From Clavelina lepadiformis (lineage: Eukaryota; Chordata; Ascidiacea; Aplousobranchia; Clavelinidae), in NCBI RefSeq assembly GCF_947623445.1, contig NC_135241.1, forward strand, positions 7,070,501 through 7,134,500: a stretch of DNA of 64,000 nucleotides. Reading direction: 5' to 3'. Below the pieces are notes generated by a model, which was not told the DNA's origin, made no database searches, and was given only the letters and a program-made list of their open reading frames with translations. Position 1 is the first letter of the stretch. Each line of letters starts with the position of its first letter. The position numbers were made by a program, and so were the translations under genes. This document shows, in pieces, positions 10,801-21,550 of this stretch.

Positions 10801-13213
10801 AACTTTTTTATATTCATCAGGAACAAACGAAGAGAGTTCAAAAGAGGGTGAGAGAAAGATTTATGGCGAGGGGGAATGTGTTGAAACTAAGCAACATAAC
10901 AAAGTTATTTCCAAGAATCAAACTTCTTCGAACCAACCAACATCCGCTGAAAGTCCAAAAATTGTCGATAAAAACCTTGACGGAAGGAATTCTTTATGTG
11001 ATCAGTTTTCGTCTGGACATCCAATTTCTATATCCAGTTTGATAAAGAAAGGTATGGAAAGTAATCACTACGAGGATATAATTTAGTAAAATGGATACGT
11101 ACAACTTCATGTCATACATAGTACAGTATATGCTCTGTAGCAACATTTGACAAAACGGAGCCATGTTGTGTAAGTTATACCCTATTTGTAGATTTTAATG
11201 ATTTAACTTTGCGGGAGCTGGACGAATACAACAAGTGGATCAGGTTGTTGGATGAACAGAACGCCGAATTAGTTACGAAATTCCAAGAAAAAATTGACCA
11301 GATAAATTTCAGAAAAAGTAAATCCTCAATAAAATAGAATTGTTTCAAACAGTGCAAATAAAATCTCCAACGCTCATAAGAGTGTGTGAGTGCATTTGTT
11401 GTTGTTTTTTTCACTTTATTTAAATGTTGTTGCAGTGGCAACCTTGAAGGACTGCATTTGCACCGATGATAGCCCAGAGAAAATTAAAATGTTTTTGAAG
11501 AAGTTATTGATGCCGCCGGCAACACCTCCACCGTCTTTGATCAGCTTTGATGAAAGTGACCATGATACGCATGCACCAAAGCAAATTCTCAGCGACGCTA
11601 CGTCAGGTAAGCTACTTTCAACTTTTACGTTTAAGGAATTCACGATTTCTCCACTTTTTCCGGAAAAAGCCTATATTTATGATCTGTTGGTTGAGATATT
11701 TGTACTGTAGTTACCGAGCGCATTTCTTCTGGACAGATATTTGCAACGTAAATCCATCATTGACAAAAATGGAGCAAACAACAGACATAAAATTAGATGA
11801 TAACAAAAAAGAGTGCGGTGAGGACAGAACAAATGCAGACAGAGCTCAAGGCAATATTGAAAGCCGGTATTTGGTAAAAACCGAACAAGAGCCCATAAAG
11901 CAAATATCAACCTTACAATCATCTTCGAACACTGCTGTTACACCGTTAGGTAGGTTTATGGTAGAACTGAATGTAGACATTTTAGTAATTTTGCATTTGT
12001 TGTAACATTACAGTAAAAAAAATTACTTAAAATTGCAGATATTCCGAAAATGTTAACTGCCGAACAACGCAGGGATCATAGAGTAGCGACAATGCCGAAA
12101 GTGATGTATGTTTTTGTCGAAACCCTTCCAGATACTACCCACGTTGTCAACAATTTATCCAGAGATTGTAAGTTTCAGTTATTGTTTATTTATTCACATT
12201 TTGTGGCTGGTGTAAACGTTTATATGCCTTTTTCAGGTAAAACTGCGCCACCTCACGGCAACAGATATAGACACATCAAAATTCCAAACAACATGCTTCC
12301 CACCATATACGAAGCAGGTAGCCTATTACTTTAATGAACTTTAATAATCTGTCACCTGGAACGGAAAATGGCTTTTGTTTAAATTCCAAATCAATTTCTG
12401 AATAACTGACATAAACATTGTAGTTGTCACCTATCCGTCCACAGATAATGACGAGATCCAACAAGAAAACACAAACTGTCAGGGGACAGTGTCACCAGCT
12501 GAGTTACATACTGAGTCGCCACCTGGAACTAATTCTGAGGGTGAGTAGACAGCACGCTGGACTTATATTCTCTTACAAACGTTTGGGCTCATAACGAGTA
12601 CTCGTTTTAATGCAGAAACGCATGTTATATTCACTGACATGGATGCACACGGCCCACGTAATGAACAGAACAACCATGTCGTTGAAAATGACCTGATTTT
12701 GGAAGGTATTGCAGTCATATCCATTGTATATTATCATCAATCCATCGCTATCTCAGCGTTTTGCTTTTTATTTAACAAACCTTTGTATATTTTAAGATGT
12801 GAATGAGGTTGATCGAGTCGTTAACCAACCACCACCGCCACCAGCTAACGTTACAGTTAATTCGTACGTGACGCACAATAAGTATTCGACAAATAATCAG
12901 AACTCGACTCACAATCAGTATTCGACGGTCAACCAGTACGCGATGCCTGTCTTGGTTGTTCGACAAGAAGGTATTGATGAGCTTGACTAAACATCTGTCT
13001 ACAAACACGACTGAGCTAGGATAATCTTCTTCTGTGTTATATTTAGTGCCGACATACGAGCCAGACCAGGGCTATTACAACTGCGAAGAATGTGAGACAA
13101 GACAAAGGAAAAACTCAGCACTACGCAAATTCACCAAACGAATATCGAAGTTCTTCAGAAGCACATTGCGAAATCTATTTCGATGCAATGCTGTCAGCCC
13201 CACCCTTGATTGA
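7896..13213 (+). CDS. Ser/Thr protein kinase (CAMK/AMPK-like) with long modular tail and HRDLN catalytic loop
   Basis: Predicted protein kinase of 1041 residues. Exons: 7896-8087, 8434-8547, 8632-8822, 8934-9143, 9298-9431, 9576-9706, 9842-9887, 9972-10409, 10536-10727, 10821-11051, 11192-11317, 11436-11606, 11737-11949, 12039-12167, 12237-12317, 12445-12540, 12616-12705, 12797-12970, 13047-13213. Landmarks: glycine loop GTGQFGRV (31-38), VAIK lysine 68, HRD at 165-167, DFG 185-187, APE 214-216; the lobe ends near LQHRWIENG (about 320). The loop reads HRDLNLSN, so the usual lysine after HRDL is asparagine, while the HRD aspartate and the distal Asn are kept. A roughly 20-residue insert separates the glycine loop from VAIK. 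The tail has no domain I recognise: acidic/Ser-rich stretches, a short coiled-coil-like piece (exon 11), a poly-Pro run plus NxYST-type repeats (exon 18), and a basic Cys-containing C-terminus. Exons 8-18 all start and end in phase 1. ATTAAA near 13470 may end the mRNA. Confidence 0.85.
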
Positions 13214-14000
13214 TTTTATCGATTCTCGGGCTATCCACAGGCTTAATTCATAGAAATGAACATAACTGTCCTTTCGCTGTGCCTGTGAACTTGGACAAGT
13301 GCTCTGCAACACAAAACGTGCACTCTATACTGGTATTTTTTTTTAAAAATGCACTTATTTCATAAAACTTTGTTTTGCTTTTTTTGACCGTACATAATAG
13401 GCAACTTTCAGCATTATTTATTTTTGTGCCTTATTTGGACGTTTTGTGTCTTTGCGTTTTGCTTTACTAATTAAAAAGATCTAAAAATACTCAACAAATC
13501 CGATTATTCATTGATTTATTGGTTTCAGGGAAAATTTAAGTTTAAGGAAACTATTAAGCTTACATGATGATCTGTTTATGTTCTTTAATTTAAGTTATAC
13601 TGTATTTATAACGCAAGTAATAGTTAATAATAATACAGTTAAATTCTAATAGTTACCGCATACTGTAGTTGCCAAAAAATCGAGCTATAAGACATGTCAT
13701 AGCCTACAAGAGATGAATAATCACCTTTTTCGTATTATTAGGACTATAATTTTTTTTAAATTGAAGTTTATATATATATATTTGATAGACATTCCATATT
13801 GGATATGCTGACATGCGTTGGGTAGGTAGGCCTACAGTATATAGTGCATGGCATCTTGGTCCATCAACGATGGCTTATTAAGCTTCCTATTCATATACAC
13901 ACGCGGAAAACTTTTAAAGTTTAAATAAGCCGACTCGTAGTTAAAATTGCATTTGGTTTTGAAAACATAAGTAAAAACTATACATCCTAATAATGGAATG
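13214..14000. other. Kinase 3' flank
   Basis: AT-rich 3' region with a candidate ATTAAA near 13470 and a short TA microsatellite near 13770. I see no gene or bounded repeat before the hAT element. Confidence 0.35.
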
Positions 14001-14008
14001 CTTTACAG

Positions 14009-17000
14009 CAGTGCTTCTCAACCCCTGGGTTGCGACCCAAAAGTGGGTCGCCATTTCGTTGGTTTGGGTCGCCGTTGGAAGACACTGTTTCCAATGTCTT
14101 CCAAGTTGTGTTGTTATAATCATATTTGTGACGTTTACCACGCTATTACATAACGTCATATTTGCCATAAGTCAATCACAGTTCACGGTATAATTACAGA
14201 CTTACAGAAATGTAGTTGATTGACAGTCGGTTCCGCGAGCTTACCTCTGCTTGCACTTTTGAACTTATTGCATTTTGATGACTTCTGTGTGATTGACAGC
14301 TTATTAGTAAACATGTTTATCTGTACGATTGACCTCGTATTAACAGCAGTGTTAAGATAAAAAAGATAGACATTGTTGATTGACATATTGTTTCCTGTAC
14401 TGAAAAACGCTTCGCTCTTCAAGTTGAATCCTCTTTCTTTATTATCTTTTTCATGGTATAAATGTACCATGCATGTTATGTTTTACTCGGGTTATTTAGA
14501 AATGGTATTAGAGAGATTAATGTTGTTGTTCAAACATTAGTTCTCCAATGTTCACCTTAGACTTTTAGCCAGATCTGAAATCCTTGGAGCAGTCTTTGCA
14601 AGAGCACAACGCAGATCATCTTCTGCATCAAGTCTGCTCCTGTATTTAGATTTGATAACCAACAAGCTTGAAAAGCCTGTTTCACAAAGGTATGTTGTTG
14701 GAAAAGGAAGAATCAGGCGCAATGCGATCTCAGACAGAACGGGATATGACTGCAAACTCTTGATCCAAAATTTGGTAACTGACATTGAAGAAAAATCAGT
14801 TTTTGCTGCATCACTGGTAATGAGTTCAATGAACTCCTCTTGTGCATTCTCAGGAACATCTTCAACTCTGATGGTGAATGGGCTTCTAGCAAGTGCAAAT
14901 GGTGTGTCAGGTAAATTAGGAAAATATCTTGAAATTTCTTCTTCAAGAATTTTGAAGTGTTCTTTGACAGAAAGTATTGTTCTATTCATTGTTTCCTGTT
15001 CAATATCATTTTCCTCAAAGAAAGCAGATAAGTTCGGCAACATGTAAATTCTATTTTCATCCAATTTTTTTTGCCAAAGTTGAAGTTTCAACTTGAATGC
15101 TCGGATCTTTTCTGACAAATCTAGGCATGTTGCATTTGGTCCTTGGAGAGACAAATTTAACTCATTTAAGATTGCAAAGATGTCAACCAAGTAAGCAATT
15201 TTGTGAAGTTGGTTTTTTTCGCCGAAAAGTGCTTCAAACTGTGGTTTAGATTTTTGATTAAAAAATGTTTTCAATTCATCACGAAGATCAAAAACACGTT
15301 TCAAAACTTTGCCTCTGGACAACCATCTCACACTAGTGTGAAATAACAGAACATTATTGGATGCATCCAACTCACTGCAAACTTTTGAAAATAGGCGGCT
15401 GTTTGAAGCACTAGCTTTTACAAAATTCACGACACTTACAACGCTTTTCATTGTATCTTGGAATTCTTGTGGCAAAGTCTTCGTTGCTAACACTTGTCGA
15501 TGAATCATACAGTGAGTTCCGATGGCTTTCGGTGATGCATTGATTACCAAACGTTGAAATCCAGACCTACATCCCAGCATTGCTGGAGCACCGTCTGTGC
15601 AAACACCACAAACATTTTCCCAAGGAATGCCATGATTTTGCAGAAATGATCCAACTGTGTCAAAGACATCGCGTGCAGTAGTTGTCGTTTCAAGTGGTTT
15701 GCAAAAAAGAAACTCATCTTTGAAATCACCTTCATAAATGTACCTCACGTAAACCAGTAACTGAGAACAGTTTGCCACATCTGTTGATTCATCAAGCTGG
15801 ATACTAAATATTCCAAGTGGAGCTGATTTCATTTCCTGGATTACTTGCTCCATAATATCAGCAGACATGTCGTCTATTCTTCTACTGACGGTGTTATTAG
15901 ACAAGGATATTGTATTCAGTTTGTTAACATATTCAGCTCCAAGCATAACTCGAACAATGTCTTTGGTTGCTGGCAGCAGCAACTCCTCGGCAATGGTGTG
16001 AGGTTTCTTGGCTTTGGCGATTCTGAGAGCCACCAAATATGAAGCTTCAATGGCTGCCACATTTTGCTGTTGGTACTTGCCGCCAGAATGCAGCCTGTTT
16101 TTTTGGACACAATCAGCTTTGTTCTTAAAATACTGGACATCCTTGCCCGCAAAGTTTGGATGCTTAGCGTCAAAATGGCGTTTCATTTTGTTGGGCTTCA
16201 TCGATTCGGCTGACATAATTGTGTTGCAAATGACACATTGTGGCTTTTCAATTCCTGCGTCAACTATGAAAGTAAATCCATACTTCAAAAATTCCTCACA
16301 ATATTTTCTTTTCCTAGGCCTAATACTTGTCTCTCGATTCATCATGGGAAATCTGAAATTTTACAAAATAAATTTTAGTTTATGGCGCCCGTTATTCTTA
16401 AACTCTTTCCAACGGGTACTTTTTTTGCTTTTTTTTAAGTCTAGCAAATGTTATCAGTCGCTTTTGAAAGTTCTGTAGGCTAGGCTAGCTATCGTAGGCT
16501 ACCTATGGTTGATGCCGGGAATTCAATAGTAAGCCTACACTGGCTTGCCTAGGCTATCAACTGATGCAAAAATAATAGCCTAGCTCTCAACATGCTTCCT
16601 GACTGCTCAATGTTTGAAGATTTAACTTTTTTTCTCACAAATATCAACAAAAATCGCTACCTCAAGTCCAACTTTTGCTTAAATGCATTTCAGGAATCAG
16701 CAATTAAATTGTTATTTTCATGGTTTTCATGGTTTCATGGTATTTTCATTCAAAGGCCTTTGTGACGTAATGAATTAACTGAATTAAATGAAACTGCCGT
16801 TAAAATCTTGCTTTCCGAGCATATTTGCCATTATTAAACGAAAATCCTGTAATGAGGCCCAGGGTGTTCTGGTTTGTCTAGTATAGTAAAATCACGATGC
16901 GCTCTGTGGTGAGCTGCCCATTGTTAAGAGTTAATTTTCTAAATTTCTAAACTTTTCAGAAGGCCTCAGGTGACCCCAGGCAAATTGTCAGGCGACCCCA

Positions 17001-17034
17001 GTTGGGGTCGCGACCCACAGGTTGGGAACCGCTG
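14009..17034 (-). mobile_element. Full-length hAT transposon, ZBED5/Buster-like
   Basis: A 3026-bp element. The left terminus begins CAGTGCTTCTCAACC and the reversed right terminus begins CAGCGGTTCCCAACC; both run into GGGTYGCGACCC. Flanking 8-mers CTTTACAG (14001-14008) and CCTTAGAG (17035-17042) agree at 6 of 8 and both carry central TA. It contains one long uninterrupted transposase ORF on the minus strand (14552-16345) and about 0.7 kb of 5' non-coding sequence with CCTAGGCTA-type short repeats near 16475-16560. The decayed TSD suggests it is older than the neighbouring element at 19400. Confidence 0.9.
14552..16345 (-). CDS. hAT transposase with BED zinc finger (597 aa)
   Basis: A DNA transposase expected to bind the element's ends and catalyse cut-and-paste movement. 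An N-terminal BED-type finger is visible: C37, C40, H57, H62. The RNase-H-like core shows LDESTD with the first catalytic Asp, CTDGAPAM with the second Asp region, the conserved Cys/His stretch THCMIHRQVLA, and the C-terminal CETGFSSL carrying the catalytic Glu. Its style matches the ZBED5/FAM200/SCAND3 group of domesticated and active hAT proteins. Length is near that of the shorter family members. The start is the first ATG of an ATG-ATG pair. No stop or frameshift interrupts it, so it could still be functional. This is a transposon gene, not a host gene. Confidence 0.93.
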   Translation of the reverse strand: MMNRETSIRPRKRKYCEEFLKYGFTFIVDAGIEKPQCVICNTIMSAESMKPNKMKRHFDAKHPNFAGKDVQYFKNKADCVQKNRLHSGGKYQQQNVAAIEASYLVALRIAKAKKPHTIAEELLLPATKDIVRVMLGAEYVNKLNTISLSNNTVSRRIDDMSADIMEQVIQEMKSAPLGIFSIQLDESTDVANCSQLLVYVRYIYEGDFKDEFLFCKPLETTTTARDVFDTVGSFLQNHGIPWENVCGVCTDGAPAMLGCRSGFQRLVINASPKAIGTHCMIHRQVLATKTLPQEFQDTMKSVVSVVNFVKASASNSRLFSKVCSELDASNNVLLFHTSVRWLSRGKVLKRVFDLRDELKTFFNQKSKPQFEALFGEKNQLHKIAYLVDIFAILNELNLSLQGPNATCLDLSEKIRAFKLKLQLWQKKLDENRIYMLPNLSAFFEENDIEQETMNRTILSVKEHFKILEEEISRYFPNLPDTPFALARSPFTIRVEDVPENAQEEFIELITSDAAKTDFSSMSVTKFWIKSLQSYPVLSEIALRLILPFPTTYLCETGFSSLLVIKSKYRSRLDAEDDLRCALAKTAPRISDLAKSLR

Positions 17035-17153
17035 CCTTAGAGTTTTAAAGTGCAATTAATGATAAAATATAGATTGTAATAACCCTGTGGATTATTCCTT
17101 AAGCCAAAATGAAATTTAGTATGATGCGCTCTTGCTGTTAAATAATTCTTAAA

Positions 17154-18231
17154 GGGTTCCAGGTCGATTCAACCCACGGACGATTCAACCACGGACGATT
17201 CAACCCACGGACGATTCAACCCGCGGACGATTCAACCCACGAACGGTTCAACCCGCGGACGATTCAACCCGCGGACCTTTCAACCCGCGGACGATTCAAC
17301 CCGCGGACGATTCAACCCACGGACGATTCAACCCAGGACCATTCAACCCCGGACTATTCAACCCGCGGACGATTCAACCCACGGACGATTCAACCCAGGA
17401 CGATTCAACCCGCGGACGATTCAACCCACGGACCTTTCACGTACTATTGGCTTAGGTTATCACCAAGTTACTTTGTAGCCAATATTATGTAAGCTAAATA
17501 AAGCTAATATATAGGCCTAAGCTAATATAAAGCTTTTTGTGTTTCCTTTTTTTTCTTTTACCACTTCTTGTTCGCATTGGTTGTACATCAAAACACGTAT
17601 TGTTTTCTGCTTTCCAGTAAAACCTTGAATATTGTTATTTTGCCCTATACAGTACTTTGCGTACATTTCTGTCTACGCCTGCTATTATTTTTTGTATTTA
17701 CCCGTGTACATCGGTTATTATATAAAATGTTCTCCTTTTAGCATTAAGTAAACATTTTTGAAGTTTTTGAAAAGACAAAATGCTTTCGACCCACGTACGT
17801 AAATGTGTGTATTTATTTTTTTGCATGTACATAAATTACAGATATTTTTATAGACACCTGTTTATACATCGATTAATTAGAAAGAAAGTTGTTTTATTTA
17901 CAGGCAAGCTTAAGAACATGAACCTGAACACAAACACAGCACGTATAAAACACAAAGCTGAAAAGGGTACTACAAACGGTAATTAGTTAGCACATATGAG
18001 CGATTGCACGCAGATACATCAATTTATCTGGCTCATTTGCATAAGTGCAAACCTTTGCCGAAAGTCTGTGAGCCAGGTGCGTGTATTTCCTTCGTGGTTG
18101 GTCCAAATTAACAACTGCTGCGTTTTGAGCACCGAACCGTTGTATCGCGATATCGAACTGCGTAGACGTTTTTGTAAATGGGTTAAATCGCCCGTGGGTT
18201 GAATCGTCCTGGGTTGAATCGTCCAACCACC
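17154..18231. mobile_element. Minisatellite-ended non-autonomous DNA element (copy 1)
   Basis: A 1078-bp element flanked by perfect 8-bp repeats TTCTTAAA (17146-17153, 18232-18239). The left end GGGTTCCAGGTCGATTC leads straight into a 16-bp tandem array. The right end holds the same unit in inverted orientation (18183-18225), so the unit array forms the terminal inverted repeat. The interior is AT-rich and has no ORF worth calling. A second, disrupted relative lies at 45065-46729. The superfamily is uncertain; an 8-bp duplication fits hAT. Confidence 0.75.
17166..17433 (+). repeat. 16-bp minisatellite, about 17 units
   Basis: Tandem copies of GATTCAACCCRCGGAC with small variations (CCACGGAC, CCGCGGAC, CCAGGAC). 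The array ends at GGACCTTTCACGTAC, the same junction that ends the related array at 45221. The unit reappears inverted near 18183-18225. Confidence 0.95.
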
Positions 18232-18239
18232 TTCTTAAA

Positions 18240-18582
18240 GAACCCCTTCTGTATAATAATAATATTGTTGTAATTTTCAGTGTTGTTAAAGTAATAATGA
18301 AGAATATTAAAATCTATATTAATCAGATTCTCAGCGTTTAAAATTGTATAAACTATTCAACTGAAGTTTAGGAGTTCCTAGACAGAATTCGCAACCTTCT
18401 AATCATTCTTAAGAGTCAGATAACAATATATTAATTTTCCATAATTTGGCAGTGTCTGTATTACAAAACACAAAACAGAGACCGCCACCGTCGCCAATTA
18501 AACTAGTCCACAAAACCGTTCCTTAACTGGGTACCTTACTGTTACTGTACTATATTCATTGCATATTGACTGTTTCTTGATG
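18240..18582. other. Spacer between two transposons
   Basis: About 340 bp of AT-rich single-copy-looking sequence. Nothing is recognised. Confidence 0.3.
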
Positions 18583-18590
18583 TCATATTG

Positions 18591-19006
18591 CAGACGTGGG
18601 CAAACTGCGGCTCGCGAGCCGCATGCGGCTCTCCGGCATAGTTTTTGTGGCTCTTCTGGTCGAACCGTAAAATTCCAAAAAAATTGTAAAGGCTACCAAG
18701 AGTACTGTTTATGAACGTTTCTGTCTATTGTTTTGCTTATTTAGGCCAGCATTTCGTTTATGACGTAACACTGGACATAGAATCCGACATTGTTTTCAGG
18801 TATAGATTCTATACTCTATGGCAAAGGCTGTTAAAGTGCGCCTCGCCGACATGTTTTTTATGGGTCTTCTAGCTAAAAAGTAATATCCCAAAATGACTAC
18901 TAATAATATATCAACCAAATTGACAATCATTACTGATTTTGCGGCTCGCTGGTGTTCATATTTTTCCGCAAGTGACTCTTTCATTGAACAAGTTTGCCCA
19001 CCCCTG
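18591..19006. mobile_element. Non-autonomous hAT with perfect TSD
   Basis: A 416-bp element flanked by identical TCATATTG (18583-18590, 19007-19014; central TA). The termini are CAGACGTGGGCAAACT and, reversed, CAGGGGTGGGCAAACT. A 16-bp perfect palindrome centred on GCATGC lies at 18616-18631, in the same subterminal position as the longer palindrome of the autonomous element at 19400. This suggests a related transposase recognises it. No coding capacity. Confidence 0.9.
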
Positions 19007-19014
19007 TCATATTG

Positions 19015-19391
19015 CATTGTTGCGTAAACACAAGTGAAGAAGCATGGTGATGATTTATTTGCTGTGAAACTTTAGATTAGCTACGTTGGAAACTTGGAGT
19101 CAAGGCTAAATATTTGTAAATACCCAATTTTCGTGTAAAAAATGGGTCGCCTCAGCATCGCTATTAATTTACCCATTAATTTATTTGGGTCGTCGCAAAA
19201 GAAGGTTGAAAAGCACTGGCCTACACGAACTAAATCTTGGTGGCTTGTTGCCAAAATACAGTGTGATAACCTTCCAAATTTTGTTGTCATTTAAAATGTT
19301 ATGCTACAGTTTTTCACATGAAGCCATGATGAAACTAGTTCCAGATAGCGATTTTTTTTATATAAATTCAATAAGTTGCTTCGAGCTGATT
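19015..19391. other. Spacer with a hAT terminal fragment
   Basis: It contains, up to 19218, a piece whose reversed reading starts CAGTGCTTTTCAACC and continues into GGGTCG-type sequence like the ends of the 14009 element. The next 8 bases are GCCTACAC, also with central TA. No matching left terminus was found, so this is probably a truncated insertion. Confidence 0.45.
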
Positions 19392-19420
19392 GGCTATTTC
19401 AGGGTGGTCCAAACCCTGGC

Positions 19421-19444
19421 ACGCGGGCCGCATGCGGCCCGCGT
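19421..19444. repeat. 24-bp perfect palindrome at the transposon subterminus
   Basis: The sequence around GGGCCGCATGCGGCCC is its own reverse complement over 24 bases. It lies 21 bp inside the left end of the 19400 element. Such symmetric subterminal sites are often transposase binding sites; that role is inferred. Confidence 0.9.
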
Positions 19445-19735
19445 GAAGCTTTTGTGCGGCCCGCGAACACTTTGTGGATGCCGGAATTATCAGTGCTAAA
19501 TCCAAGGTTTAAAAATACACCTACGCTTTATAAATACATTACATTCGCCACAACCCTAAATAAGTCGTGCATAATCGGGTCAATAGGTAACTATGAGGGA
19601 ACAATGTCGGTTTGTGACGACACAAACGTGCGTTGATATTTTGCTTTTGTTGCTAGCGCAGAGTACACTCTCGAATTTGGTTGTAAATTAGCTGCAACTC
19701 GTTTATTTAGTCAAGGGGAAAAGTTTACTAAAAGC

Positions 19736-21550
19736 ATGAGTGTCAAAAGAAAAGTGTCAGAGGAAAACAGAGAGTTCAATTCTACTTGGGAGGAAAGGTA
19801 TTTTTTTGCCAATAGCAATGGTAAACCACAGTGTCTGGTTTGCTTGCAAGTTATTTCAGTGCCTAAAGAGTTTAATTTAAAGCGACATTACAGCACCATG
19901 CATGAGAAAAAATATGGCCAATACCATGGAACTTCTAGGGAAGCAATTTTGAAAGAGTTAAAGGGCAATTATTCCAAGCAAAAAAAAATGATTATTGGTT
20001 TTTCCAAACCCGATTCAACTGCAGACCTTAAAGCTTCATACGAAGTTGCTCTAACGCTCGCAAAACATGGAAAAGCTTTTCGAGACGGGGAGATTGTAAA
20101 AGAGTGTGCGATTAAGATGGCCCTTTCCTTTGGAGATAAAAAAATAGCCAAAAAATTTGAAAACGTTTCTTTATCTCATCAAACCGTTGCAAGAAGAGTG
20201 GCAGAATTGAGCGAAAACGTGACTGTGCAATTGAAAGACGTTGTTCAACAATGCAAGTACTTCTCTTTAGCCTTGGATGAAAGTACTGACATCAGTGACG
20301 TTTCCCAGCTTTTGGTTTTCATTCGCACTATTGATAAAAACTTTACTGTATTTGAAGAACTACTCAAGATATCTCCACTTCGTGGAACTACAAAAGGTAT
20401 CGACATATATAACAGCCTTGCGTCTGTCGTTGATGCTTATGGAGGATTTGAGAAGTGTGCATGTGTTGTAACAGATGGTGCCAGGGCAATGACAGGACGA
20501 AAGAGAGGACTAGTTGGCATTCTAAAAGATCATGGAGTGAACTGCCCAACATTGCATTGTATCATTCACCAAGAAGCACTATGTGCCAAAGTTTTGCAGA
20601 TGAGTGATGTTATGCTTAGTGTGACGAATATAGTCAACATCATCAAAGGGGGAAACAGAGCCCAGAGACATAGAAAATTCATCCAGTTCTTAAAAGATGT
20701 GGGTGCAGAATATGAAGATGTTCCACTATTCTCAAAAATTCGATGGTTAAGTGCAGGCAAAACATTGAAACATTTCTTTTCTTTGCGAAAAGAAATACTA
20801 AATTTTCTCCAGAATGAGATAGAAGGGACGACCGAGACATACCAGATTCAGTTGAGTGATGACAAGTTCATTGGTTCGTTGGCGTTCTTGACAGACATTA
20901 GTAATCACTTCAATATCCTAAACATGAAACTGCAAGGTAAGAAACAAAATATTTCTCAATTGGTTGGACACATTGAAGGTTTTCGCAAGAAACTTGTGCT
21001 ATTTAAGGCTTCTTTGCAAAGGAATGATGCTACCCACTTTCCTGCATGCAGTGAAGTACTTGGTGAAAGAAAAAGTATCGATTTTTCTGCATTTTCTAAC
21101 AAAATTGGTGACATCATCGATGAGTTTAACGACAGATTCGCTGACTTTGATTTGCTGAAAGCACAAATGGAGCTTTTCAACAATCCAATGGAAATAGTTA
21201 TAGAATCCCAACCATCTTACGTTCAGCAAGAACTATGTGAATTGCAGTCAGACCCTTTTCTTCTTTCACGTAAGAATGAGCGTTACGACGCCTTTTGGAG
21301 GCTTTTAAGCAACGAACAGTTTCCACGATTAAACGACTTCGCACTGAAGATATGCTCCATGTTTGGTAGCACATACATATGTGAAAGCACTTTCTCCATT
21401 ATGAAGCGATTAAAAAGCGACACACGGAACAGAATGGCTGATGAAACCCTGGATGCCTGCTTACGTCTGTCGACCACTGAATTTAAAGCAGAGATCGACA
21501 CCATATGCAAAAGCAAAAACGCAGAGTCGCAAGCAGAGATTAAAAAGTGA
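19736..21550 (+). CDS. hAT transposase with BED-like zinc finger (604 aa)
   Basis: Transposase of the element around it. The N-terminal finger has C33, C36, H51, H56. The catalytic core shows LALDESTDISDVSQLLVF (first Asp), CVVTDGARAMTGR (second Asp), the Cys/His block LHCIIHQEALCAK, and YICESTFSIMKRLKSD with the catalytic Glu near the C-terminus. The overall style resembles the hAT proteins related to GTF2IRD2 and SCAND3 tails. It differs clearly from the 597-aa transposase at 14552 except at catalytic motifs, so the two elements are separate lineages and not copies. The first ATG lies 336 bp inside the left end. No frameshift or stop is present; the ORF ends 248 bp before the right end. Confidence 0.94.
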   Translation: MSVKRKVSEENREFNSTWEERYFFANSNGKPQCLVCLQVISVPKEFNLKRHYSTMHEKKYGQYHGTSREAILKELKGNYSKQKKMIIGFSKPDSTADLKASYEVALTLAKHGKAFRDGEIVKECAIKMALSFGDKKIAKKFENVSLSHQTVARRVAELSENVTVQLKDVVQQCKYFSLALDESTDISDVSQLLVFIRTIDKNFTVFEELLKISPLRGTTKGIDIYNSLASVVDAYGGFEKCACVVTDGARAMTGRKRGLVGILKDHGVNCPTLHCIIHQEALCAKVLQMSDVMLSVTNIVNIIKGGNRAQRHRKFIQFLKDVGAEYEDVPLFSKIRWLSAGKTLKHFFSLRKEILNFLQNEIEGTTETYQIQLSDDKFIGSLAFLTDISNHFNILNMKLQGKKQNISQLVGHIEGFRKKLVLFKASLQRNDATHFPACSEVLGERKSIDFSAFSNKIGDIIDEFNDRFADFDLLKAQMELFNNPMEIVIESQPSYVQQELCELQSDPFLLSRKNERYDAFWRLLSNEQFPRLNDFALKICSMFGSTYICESTFSIMKRLKSDTRNRMADETLDACLRLSTTEFKAEIDTICKSKNAESQAEIKK

